Assembly (NCBI GenBank): GCA_030142905.1
Contig: JASJOG010000150.1
Location: 643,501-707,500, forward strand
Length of the DNA stretch: 64,000 nt
Reading direction: 5' to 3'
Source of the DNA: Heliopora coerulea
Lineage: Eukaryota > Cnidaria > Anthozoa > Scleralcyonacea > Helioporidae
Within the stretch, counting starts at the first letter, position 1. Every line of letters starts with the position of its first letter. Below the pieces are notes generated by a model. That model saw only the letters and a list, made by a program, of their open reading frames with translations, searched no databases and was not told where the DNA came from. This document shows, piece by piece, positions 47,733 through 64,000 of this stretch. Both the position numbers and the translations under genes were made by a program.

Positions 47733-50700
47733 GCATATATGTATCTGAAGATCGTCTACGGGCGTGAAACTAATAGTAACAACGAACATCCTTTGGTAAC
47801 ATTTCATATATACATATACATGTACCTATACCTATACGTATACATAAACAGATATACAGATCTGCGCACCAGAAAATTAGCACATATACACAGATACGTA
47901 TATACATATATGCATACATGCAAATGTTTGCAAACTAGGGAATTATAACGTGTCAATTTAAAATGTAACGAAATGTAAGCTAGAGAATGAAGACAACAAT
48001 TCGTGCAAGAAGTAGCCTAAGCATCTGTCGTTAAACCCGTCACTGAGATTGGAAATATCTTGAATGACAGATGAACGTTCGTCAAGCTCTATCCTCAGAA
48101 TACGATTTCTGAGCTCCAGACGGAGATCGAACGCGGTGAGACGCTTTAGCCATTGGGCAACCAAGACTCAGGTTGTGAGCTAAGGTGCAAGTTCGACATA
48201 TATGCGACCCGTGGGGCTCAAAAATCGTTTTCTAAGGATACAGCTTGACGAACGTTCATCTATCATTCAAGATATTTCCAAGCTCTTACATTTCCAAAAT
48301 ATATATCTCATTATAACATTATTAACATATAGTGGCTTCCGTTTAGGTTGCACATACGTTGAACTTGCACCTTAGCTCACCATCGGAGTTTTGGTAGCTC
48401 AATGGTTAGAGCGTCTCATCGGTCATCAGACGATTGCGGGTTCGATCCCCGTCTGCGGCTCAGAAATCGTTAACCGAGGATAGATCTTGACGTACGTTCA
48501 TCTGTCATTCAAGTCTATCACTGTTTAGTTTTGAACAATCTCGGTTGAATGGCCGCAGTTGCTTGTATCAGTTATCATGGCAATGTGCAACAATCGCTTG
48601 CTTTGTGCACTTATCTCTCTTGATCCATCGGAGTATGTGTAGCAGAATAAATGTCAACTGGCACCCAAAGGTTACAAATTTGACAAGATGTATATTGATA
48701 TGCTAATAGCTGGGTAGCACATTCTCTTCACTACGTCGTGGTAACATTTATGCGATACGACTCTGAGCCAAATCTTGTTACAGCAGCACAAATTACGCTA
48801 AAACGCATTTCGTGTAACATCTTTACGAAAAAGAAATGATTATTTAGCTAATATTTGTATTAAAATCTCTATTTAAAAATAAGAGAGACATAGAGAGATA
48901 AGAAAACAATGAACAGGTATCGTCTGCCAAGTTATTTCGACGAAAGAACCAAATTTTCATAGCCCTTACCATGAGTTTTTCTTCCAAATTCTTCCACCAA
49001 TGTGTCAATAGGATCCATGTATTTTACTTTTTTCGGTCTTTTTTTATTGCATGGTAGAGTTTGGCATTTTGAACATCCTTGACAGTATGCTTGCATTGTG
49101 CATTGCTGGCAATTTTGGCAAGCGTAGCACGAGCCTGTATAAGAGTTATGAGGAAACTGGTCATTCGAATAGTAATAAGTCGAAGGATACGACGAACGAT
49201 AATTCTGATCGTAATATCCGGTATTTCCTGTACTGTGTTGGTTGTTAAAATTACGAGGCGAATCTTGGTATCCTCCAGTCCCAAAAGTCTTGTAAAAATA
49301 ATAGGCTGAATTTCGGTAACGCCCACTAGGTCCAAGAAGATATGGGTTGCTATTCAAGTTTCTCGAAGACGCAGGAGGCGAAGGAAGTGAAGAAGGTGAA
49401 GGAAGTTTAGATGGAAATTGAAGACCAGAGGGCGAACGCGGACTACCGTTATATCCATAGTATCGTACAAAATTATTAGGCTGGCTTCCTGCAGTTTGCG
49501 TGTTGTAGTAGTTATTATAATAGTTATAATATCCTTGGTTTCCATTGCCACTGTTGTAGTAGTTATTCATCCGTCTTGGATAGCTATCCGAGTAGTATCC
49601 GTAGTAGTTATTTCTGGTTACTTTGTTATTATCATTATTAAAGTTGTACGTCCTTGGCAGTGTTGACACAGAATGGGGAATGTAAGGAGATGAAGGATTT
49701 TTTTGATAACCATATGGACCTAGAAAAATCATTCGACAAAGGTTACGAACTCATGCATTTTTTCACTCACAAAAGCCATTTGAGAAACTTCACAGTTTAG
49801 ATTGCTTCACTATGTTTGCTATTTTTTCACAAATAACTTTTTTTCACTCTTGTAACCAATTTGCTAGCATAAGCAGGTGCTGGAATGCAGCCAAGGAACC
49901 TCTACCATCAAACGAAAACAGCTTCACAGTTTTTGATGACAGGTCAACGGCTCTTCTCTAAAACAATTAAGATATCAATTCGTTGCTTGATCCGGCAAAC
50001 GTTATACATAAGACAGAACCTGACAGTAGCATCTTGATTTTCAAAACTTAGCCAGAAATAGAAAAGCAATCGAAAAAGCAACTAAATTACCTGATGCACG
50101 TTTTACTCGAATTTTTTTCACACTATCGCCCTTCTACAACTTGATTGGGCATCAGCAACAATTTACTTTTAGTGTGTACAAATGGTATTTAGCAATTACT
50201 AAGAAATCTAACTTGCTTAACAATCTCTAACTTGCAAATGCCATGTCAAATATTTTCTTGTATGAGGAAAGATAAACTTTCTTTAAGATAAACTTACTTG
50301 GTGATGGTGGTGGTGGTGGTGGAAGTGATGGTGGTGGAGGAGGCGGTGATGGTGGTGGAGGAGGTGGTGGTGGAGGAGGTGGTGGTGGAGGAGGTGGTGG
50401 TGGAGGTGGTGGTATTGATGGTTGTTGGCGTTTACACGAATATCCAACTTTTAAATAATTGTTTGTGCCAGGGCATTGTCCTCCAAATCCTTGTCCGTCA
50501 GACTGCAGTAAGCACGATGGTTGTCCTTGACAGGCTGAATGAACGACCTGATAAACACCGTTGGCTTGACAGGGTGGTAAAAATGTACTTCCGCCACACC
50601 CTCCGTAACGATCGTAACCATAACTTGCACTGGCAACGTTAATAGTGGAATCAAAAGGGCAAGCGATAGTCTCTTTTTCACCTGGGCAGACGATCACCGA

Positions 50701-53700
50701 ATCTGAAAGAGAAACTGGAAGGTTAAAAAGAGAAATCTAGACATGGATGTTATAATTTCCTGTACTTGTTAAATACAAGAACATGGGGTTCCCAAAAGGA
50801 CCAGTGTTAAACGATTGGGATTATACTCATGATGAGCAGAACATTGACATTGTATCTTGCCTTGCAAGAATGGGAATATCATAGAGATGCAACTAGCACT
50901 ACTAAACCAAAAGTTTTGGACACGTGGCTGCGCAGAAAAAACTTCAAATTCTTAAACTTTTTTTCCATCTGCTCGAAAGTCACTTGAAAATTTTTCATAT
51001 GTATCGAAAGCTTAACTGCTACACCAGACTAAAATCTATTTCTTACCAGTAGAATCATTTTTCATATTCGCTTCGTTATATTCCCTTGTGATATCCTTAA
51101 AATTCACTGTGTCATTATCGCTGTTAAACGGTGAGGTTTCTTCAATCAATGTCTCCTCATTAGTTTTCTCACTATTTGCCTTGTTTTTTGTTTCCTTTGG
51201 TATTGTTTGGTAATTATCCTGCTGCCCGCTGTTGCTCACCAAGCCATTGCTCTGAGTTTGTTGCGGAGTTATCTCAGTTCGGTCACTAATTGGTGCTAAA
51301 CTTTCTTGGGTTTTACTCTCCACATCGTTTGAGTGTTCTCCATTCATCGACGGAGTGCCTTCGTTCGCAGTAATCAGTTTTGAAAACGGTTTACCATAAT
51401 TTGTATTATTATTCAAAACCAAGTGAGTTGGCAGCGATAATCTTACTTGTCCTATTTCTTCATTACGGTTGCTGCCATTTTGGGCATTGTCGTGCGTTCC
51501 TGTCAATCCGATGTCACTTCCAACAGTACTGCTAGCTGCGAAAGTAGTTTCAGATGGTTTACTGGATACCTGTGTTCGATCATTGGTTTTGTTATCTTTT
51601 TGCGACTGAGCCAAAGACTGAGAGCTGGAACCAGATTTTCTCACTGCAAATGTACCATTTTCGGCTTTTATAATCGATTTAAATTTACGTGAGCTAGGTG
51701 CTGAGATCGTTTGGTTATTATCCAAACCAGTTTCTTCGTCTTTTAATGAGGTCGAATCTTGTGATATTCGCGCAAGATCACTAAGCAAATTATTATGAAC
51801 ATGTTTTTTCACTGTTGAACTGTTTGTTGTCACTACTGAGTAAGCAGAACTGGTTGAGTTAGTAGTTCTAACTGTGACATTACTTAGAGGATTCTTTGTT
51901 GAATTCACAGTAATGTTTTTGAAGGAGGAATTACTTTGAGACTCTACAAACATAAACGAAATATCAGTGTAAGAAAGTAATACATTCAGCTGAACTTTAT
52001 TCAAACAAAACCAAACATGAACAGGAACATCCTGTACATTCGCAATACGATTCAAAATCAAGACTATTCAAATTAGTAATATTTCAACTTCATTTCAATG
52101 TCATCAGTAGAGCAAATGACCGGTCTGATCAGTCTGATTATCAGGACGTTTAAAGCGGTGGATTAGTATGTTACTGGACTTCGAAGCATGCTCAGTAACT
52201 TTCACATCGTTATTATTGCCGCAACGGATTTTTTGTACGTTATTTTGTTACTGGAGCATTAAAGATTGCTTCGTATCCTTAAGTTACGACTACTTACGTT
52301 AACGTATTCCTATTTGTTTCAGGAAATTTTTCGGAAGCTGTAATCTCACTCCATTGAAACTCAAAACTTAGTTGGAAATGCAAGCTTTACTTCCATAATA
52401 CATCTTCTCGCCCCTCGAAAATAGGCTCAAAAAAATCTTCCAGCGAAATACAACTGTCACTAAAACTTATCGCCATCCGTCTATTGTTACCAATGTGTGT
52501 AATGAAAATACAGCAATGAAAATACATCTAAAGGTACCACCACATGTTTATAGCGAACGCCGTGTTTCCATAACCATTATCGTGCGTCTGCAGCTACCAC
52601 ATTAATTTTGAATATTTATGTCAAACGATCAAGGTTGAAGAAAACTGTAATATTCCGTTGTTACTTTTTGATAACTAAAAAGGTAAACTTCGAAAATCCC
52701 CAAGATCGCACTCTGGGGTGATTTTCTAAAGAAATCTGCAGAAAAGAATATCTTAAACGTCTAACAATATAAATATGCAGGACAAATCTTCACTTGCAAT
52801 ATTTCAATTTCATATGTATATGGTTGTGCACACTATGCAAATTTAATACAGCCAATGCATAAGTTATCGTGACTTAAATCAGTTTCGGGTTTATCTACTT
52901 CTTTCTTTCTTTCTTCATTTCTTTCCTTCCTTCTTTCTCTCTTTCTTTCTTTTTGTTTCTTTCTTTCTTCCTTTCCCTTTTTTCATTCGTTTGTTTGTTT
53001 GTTTCTTTCTCTCTCTTTCTGTCTTTCTTTCTTCCTTTCTGTCTTTCGTTTCTTTTTGTTTGTTTGTTTCTTTTTCTTTACTCTTATTTATTTGTTAATT
53101 TACCTAGTTAATTTTTTTAAACCCACGCAAGCTTGGCGTACCTATTTTTAGCGTCACCTATGTTCTGTACCATTTAGGTTGTCGCACATGCTGTCAGTTT
53201 GATATTTCTAAAGCTTCTTGTTTACTTTGGTCAGCCAAAGTGCTCATGGGAAAGCTCATGGGATAAGAGAGCTTTCGTTCTCTGCCCAGTCTCCATCAGA
53301 TTCATGTAGCTAAACAATGAGATTGTCTTAGCGGCAGTGGCGGCGCCAGGGTGGAGCCTGGGCGGGCATAGACCCATCCAAAAAATATTGGTGATTCTGC
53401 TATTTTGCCCGATTTTCCCTGTTTAAATGAGTTATAACAACAAAATATCAGTGCGTGTTTAAGAATGTTTCCGTTCAACGCAATTCTGCCGTATTGATTG
53501 TAAAAAAGGTATAATAAGCACTGCATTGATGTTAAATGAGGTAATTAACCATTCGACTGCTGATCGCAGATATTTTGTGTTCAATCTGCCTGCCGGCATT
53601 TTATCGAAATAAAATGAGATGGAATATACACACACACAACAAAGACATCATTAAATGGTTTCGGAGACAGTACAACAAATTTGCCGTTGTCGGACCCAAC

Positions 53701-55181
53701 TTTTCTGCCCACTCAAGATCCTTTGTGCCCCTCCAAAAATAATATTAATTTAATTCCTGCCATCGCCCCCCGCTTAATGGTCAGTAGTTCACTCGTTCGA
53801 TAAGCGTCAGTAAAGCAGAAAATTTTTCAGAGATCGTCAAGATAAGAGAAACGTGGAAAACCAGAAGAAGTTCCGGTTTGTGGAAACCAAAACGTTGATA
53901 AATTTGTCCAGTTTGTTCAAGGTCTGACAACATTGCAGAGCAAGATATTTCGCGGAAATCTGTTGCATTTCGCTTCATTTGTCCAGTATGTCAGGTAATT
54001 CCTGCAATAGGTAGTTTTTAAGTTGAACGTCATTGTAAAGTATGTCAATAGTTATCTTATCTGTGAGTTATTTGCTTTCACCAACTCGTTAACTGTCTTA
54101 TTCTTTTTTTTAAATGGTTCAACGGTTGATATTAGTTGGTTAACCTTCCAATAAATATCCTCAATAAGTCACTCAATAGGTCTGTTGAATTCCTGTTTTC
54201 TTTGTTAGTCTCGTAGTTTTTCTTCCCAGCAGTTAACAGTTGAGTCGGTAGATTAACCGGTTCGTTGACTTTCTGGTCAGTTCGTCACCTGATTCCGTAA
54301 GCCTATTGTTTATCGTGGTCACCTTGGTTGCGTTAAGTCATCTGTTGTAATTTCGCATGACGCTACTGTCTGTTTTGGAAGGGTCTGTAGGTACAAATAA
54401 GAACTGGCGGTTAAATTTCAAACTCAAGAAGTTATCCCAACTATACTTCTGCTTCGTCCTAACGTTCATTGGAGGAAACAGGATTGAGCATACGGTAGAT
54501 AAAATTTCGTTCAATGTTGTTCCGTTCGAACAGTGAAATATCAACAATAACATTTTATGGCTGAGAACAAATTCAACAGTAGTTTGTAGATCTGTGTCAT
54601 ATCCTACCACGTCATACGTGGGTTATGTACGACGTCATGGTAACTAAGTTGGTGGCACCTGAACAAAAAGAACTTCGTTAACCTCTATGGCCGCCAAAAC
54701 TTTCTCTTTTCAATCTCAAGGAGTCGATTGCAATTGACCTGTACCCCACAATACAGGGTATACTAACGTGATATAAACTCATCAAAGAATCGATTATCAG
54801 ATCAAAGTCAACTTCGTTGGTTTCGTCTGTCTCTTAACTGGTCTTGACGAGTTACTTTTTTTTTTTTTAAATTAAAAAAGAGAGTGTTGTAAGACGAAAA
54901 CAAAATGCCGTAGTATATTTCATGGAGATACGTACTAATTTCGTGAAGTACTGGCAAAATAATTTCCACCATAACAACATACTTTATGGAGTTTGCATTG
55001 TACTAAGTTATTTACATATTCTAAATTATACTAATTTTCATAATTTTAATTAGCTACTTAAAACGAGATTAGTGTATAAAATTCGAAGTTTTTACAATAT
55101 ACCTGAACTGATTGGTTTCCCATTAGCAGAGATAGCAACTAAGACAATAAATGCTGCTGTGATAAGCAACATATTCTTCAT
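46043..55181 (-). CDS. Gene A: secreted SUEL-lectin, Tyr-rich, acidic multidomain protein
   Basis: Exons: 55181-55103, 51943-51047, 50702-50298, 49719-48970, 47430-47187, 46421-46043. They join to 2754 nt, 917 aa, with phases 1,1,1,1,2. Domains: signal peptide 1-21 (MKNMLLITAAFIVLVAISANG); Ser/Thr/Asn-rich region 27-325 with a dozen N-glycosylation sequons (NSS, NIT, NST, NVT); SUEL galactose-binding lectin 326-420 with eight Cys and the CPGTNNYLKVGYSC end; polyproline linker 424-457; Tyr/Asn/Gly-rich region 461-690; eight-Cys CxxC ladder near 675-705; an acidic exon with the motif MEMSGVIITPV; and a charged tail with a D9 run ending NYARLLW. An extracellular matrix, mucus, adhesive or mineral-associated role is inference. 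The stop at 46043 is taken as the end; a weak donor overlaps it (GTG-GTGATT), so a longer form is possible. Confidence 0.8.
46560..46970. repeat. Cryptically simple GGAC/GGCAGG-rich tract
   Basis: Intron sequence made of degenerate tetranucleotide-like words (ggacgg, gacagacaggcaggtgggc, aacgaacg). The 131-codon Pro/Ser/Val frame on the minus strand comes from this bias. Confidence 0.5.
47693..47738. repeat. (CATATA)n microsatellite
   Basis: Seven or so tandem catata units with slight decay. Frames with Ile-Cys or Thr-Tyr repeats across it are artefacts. It lies in gene A intron 4. Confidence 0.9.
48060..48515. repeat. Inverted pair of tRNA-like sequences (family 1, copy b)
   Basis: The left arm (48060-48185, minus orientation) and right arm (48390-48512, plus orientation) carry the same tRNA-like unit as 4628-4943, including tagctcaatggttagagcgt and gggttcgatccccgtctg. 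The spacer shares the caaggtgcaagttcgacata-type sequence of copy a and also contains an extra partial unit (48210-48290). Arms are more diverged than in copy a. In gene A intron 4. Confidence 0.65.
52895..53090. repeat. (CTTT)n pyrimidine-rich tract
   Basis: Nearly 200 bases of degenerate ctttctttc with gtttgtttg interruptions in gene A intron 1. Confidence 0.9.
53333..53775. mobile_element. Decayed non-autonomous DNA transposon
   Basis: The left motif cagtggcggcgccaggg and right motif cctgccatcgccccccgc are degenerate inverted copies of a widespread end sequence. No transposase inside. Boundaries approximate; gene A intron 1. Confidence 0.4.
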
Positions 55182-57159
55182 CTTTAAGACAATCTTTTTT
55201 ATAAGAAAGATGGCTATAAATTTAAAGAGTAATCAATGAGTCAGAATCCAACTAACTAAATATAATCCCTTTCAAATCATAAGCTCCCAACTAACATAAA
55301 AACGTTGGCTAGTGAAATGCGAGAACAGAAATACTGGGGCCTCTAATTTTATGTAATATTTAAATACAATTAATTTAAAGCACGAGATTGTCACCTATGT
55401 TAAATGACCTTTGCTTGATATAAATTGACAACTCGTGAGCATAAAGAACACCATTATTACCTTTATTGTCAACTTCTGCGTTAGCGGAATATTTAGAGAT
55501 CACGGACTCGATCTTCAACTTCTCAACCTTGGTCCGTTATGAGTACCCAATAAACAGATGCCATGACACAAAACATTAATATTTAAACTTGTGTAGTAGT
55601 TTCGCTTGCTTAATAAATGTAAATTAAAGCTCTCAAGGCTTTGATTTTTTGAATCGTCGGCAAGAATATTCTAATGACGCGAAGATAGTTCGAAGTTGTT
55701 TGAAATGGATCAGTGGTCAATGTTAAATTCCAACCAACAGGTGGCGTTTATGAAGTCTCAATCGTAAATTACGATTCATCGAACCTTGTTAAGAATACTA
55801 CAACGCACGGATGACTCTTCTCACGTGCGAGTAATCCCTGGAACATTTTAAGCGAGACGAGGACATGGGCCGACAGAAACTAAAACAACCCAAAAAAATT
55901 GCTAGTGCACGGCGACGTTTGTTCTTTGTTTATTTTAGCGTACCAGGATTGATAGAGTAAAGCTTTTTATTATATGGCCGAACTCCCTATCCGGTCTGTA
56001 CCCAAAATGACACGCGCTGATTGGCTGTCTATCCGTGCAATAAATTTCAGTAAACTGACAAGTTTTGGCGGGAAACGTCCGAGTGTTAGAAATCAAATAA
56101 ACCAGTATCAGGTAATAATAAATTCCTTACTAACCTCGTTTGTTCGGTCTGTATGTGAAAGGTTTTGCATTCGTGGCTCGCTTTGTACAAAAACGCCAAA
56201 CAAATAGCGTCCCCTACAGACCTCACACTTGGTTAGTAAGTAATCAACTTCTTTACCACTTCTTCCTTGCAGAATCTATGTATTTTTTTGACCTAGCTTG
56301 CATAATAACGATGAAACATGTCGACCGACAGCAGTAAAACCTTCGGTCTGGGAAACTGTTGTAGTTTATTTAAAAGTTACTATAGTTCATACAAGTTTAT
56401 TTTTGTCACTATCCACACGTAATAAACTTAAGTTTAATATGTCATTGTATTGCAAAAACCCATCATCTTTTCCGACACTCTGATTTCCCCACTGCGGAAG
56501 GTTATAACGTCACTAATTCTAAAGATCGAAATGAATTGAACCACAAAAGTATGTATGGACTAAATCTTCCAAGCAGCTAGAATTCAATCCGTGTCGGTGC
56601 AGCCTAGATGCCGGTCAAGGGCATGTTGAACCATCTACCACAAACTCCCATTTTAAATTACGAACACGACTACTTATTTATTGCAGAAACAATAGACGGG
56701 TAAATCGTCATAAATTCCGAAATAAAACGTCATCCAGCATAAATCTCATCGAATAATTTGGGACATTAATAAGACTTCTGTAATATTTTAAGAACAGATT
56801 ACAAGTGTGAGGTTTTTTGTAAAATACGACCTTGTTTGTTTCGTTGAATGGTAACAACAGGAATTGTACTAGTCGATTTGTCTGGAAAAAAAATGGCAAC
56901 ACATGACGAGATGTACTAAAATTAGTCATTTACATTTGACTGTTCACGTTTTAAATGTTACACAGAATATCTTAGAACTTCGGTAAGGTCATGAAACACT
57001 TAATCCAGACTTGCGTTAGGGATGTGAACATTGGTTAATCTTATAAATCGTCTTCACGAAAATGCTGATCTGGCATTTATCGTGTTTATATGTACATGCA
57101 GATCACACTCCTGTTGTAGTAACGCCGAGGCAATTTTCTGTCAAAGAACCAAGCGCTGA
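55182..57159. other. Intergenic between EFTUD2 3' end and gene A 5' end
   Basis: Both neighbours are on the minus strand. The left part is gene A's presumed promoter and 5'UTR, the right part the EFTUD2 3'UTR. I see no other gene; small frames at 55974-56483 show no features. Confidence 0.4.
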
Positions 57160-63246
<6,087 letters not shown>

Positions 63247-64000
63247 CTAATTCAAAATCAAAAGAAACTGACTTGATACATGCACAGAAGACAGAAAAAT
63301 GTTATGCAATATATAAACATAACAAATAATATATAATCTTGTATGAACACATGTTTTCAATCTAATCCACTATAAAAACAAATTTCCTCAATTATTTGAC
63401 GGTTTTCCTTCATAAATATAAAATACTACATACCTGTACGACACTTCTTGGACAACGACACAAATGAGCATATAGACAATTTCGTCTTGAATATCAGAAT
63501 TTTAAATAACCGAACACAAAACACACCATAATAAGAAAGCATTATGGTGCTGTACGACCGTAAATTTTAATATTAAGAATTGGTTTTCAAGCTATAGCCT
63601 GCACTTCAGTGAAGGGTTTTTACTTGAAATGTCGAGTTTTCGTTTTAACTCTGTTGAGGTACCAATTCTTTACCCCACGAGCGTATGCGCAGCAGGGGTA
63701 GAGTAATGGGGATGTCTATCATTCAGTCAGTCAACTGCGCGAGGGTCTGGGTTCAGGGCACACGGGGTATGAGCGCTTCTTTGTATGAGCACTTTTACGT
63801 CTACTTCGAAGAATTAACTGAAGCTGTGGCGTCGAATAGATGAAAAAAACGAGTAAAACACTTTCTAATATTCAACAACGCTTAAAGTCGCGCGTAGGTC
63901 GCTGCTCACTAAAGTTGGTTTCGACTAGATAGAATTTCCGTTCGGATCTCCTCTTTGCCTTATGAGTTTTCAAGTGAAACGAATTATAAAAAACAAAGAA
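63247..64000. other. EFTUD2 intron running off the window
   Basis: No further EFTUD2 exon could be recognised here, so the next upstream exon lies beyond 64000. No repeat or RNA gene was recognised. Confidence 0.45.

Noticed and set aside
47550..47948. Ile-Cys and Tyr-Thr repeat frames on both strands
   Set aside because: Caused by the CATATA microsatellite.

Overview
This window looks like animal nuclear DNA, most likely from a cnidarian and probably an anthozoan such as a coral or sea anemone (inference). It is AT-rich. Genes are split by GT-AG introns, there are no bacterial-style operons, and repeats are dense and old. The repeats include Penelope-like retroelement pieces with GIY-YIG endonuclease remnants, TIR transposons and tRNA-like repeats. 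Short secreted precursors with Gly-Arg amidation sites next to Trp also resemble cnidarian Wamide neuropeptides.

Layout. 1-7.1 kb (+ strand): a 482-bp MITE, a Penelope-like remnant, two small Wamide-type neuropeptide precursor candidates (1731-2078 and 6551-6856), and between them a TIR element carrying a HIRAN-domain pseudogene. 7.4-28.5 kb (- strand): one complete nine-exon SLC22-type organic ion transporter, 505 aa by my joining. Its introns hold a 1126-bp Harbinger-like element coding only for a MADF-type DNA-binding protein, a Penelope-like reverse transcriptase fragment, a 280-bp AAG tract, a tandem repeat and tRNA-like repeats. 28.5-34.8 kb: no host gene recognised; there is a KIAA1958/DUF3504-like fragment, a TIR element carrying a zinc-ribbon ORF, a hairpin and a GA tract.

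34.9-55.2 kb (- strand): a cluster of modular secreted or membrane protein genes. Gene A (55181-46043, six exons, 917 aa) has a signal peptide, a Ser/Thr/Asn-rich glycosylation region, one SUEL galactose-binding lectin domain, a polyproline linker, a Tyr/Asn/Gly-rich segment ending in a CxxC ladder, and a charged tail. A 103-aa single-pass membrane protein (43682-42988) follows. Gene B (41354-34886) repeats the last two exons of gene A after Tyr/Gln-rich exons, and I could not fix its first exon. Nearly all introns in the cluster are phase 1, so exons could be shuffled or alternatively spliced.

57.2-63.2 kb (- strand): the last six exons of EFTUD2/Snu114, the U5 snRNP GTPase; the rest lies beyond the right edge. 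Its last intron holds a perfect 59-bp inverted repeat and two tRNA-like inverted pairs.

The most notable points are the paired Wamide-like precursors, the lectin/Tyr-rich/acidic gene cluster with a duplicated 3' module, three small TIR elements that each carry a non-transposase ORF, and a recurrent architecture of tRNA-like sequences in head-to-head inverted pairs. All exon joins were made by eye from splice-site consensus and reading phase.
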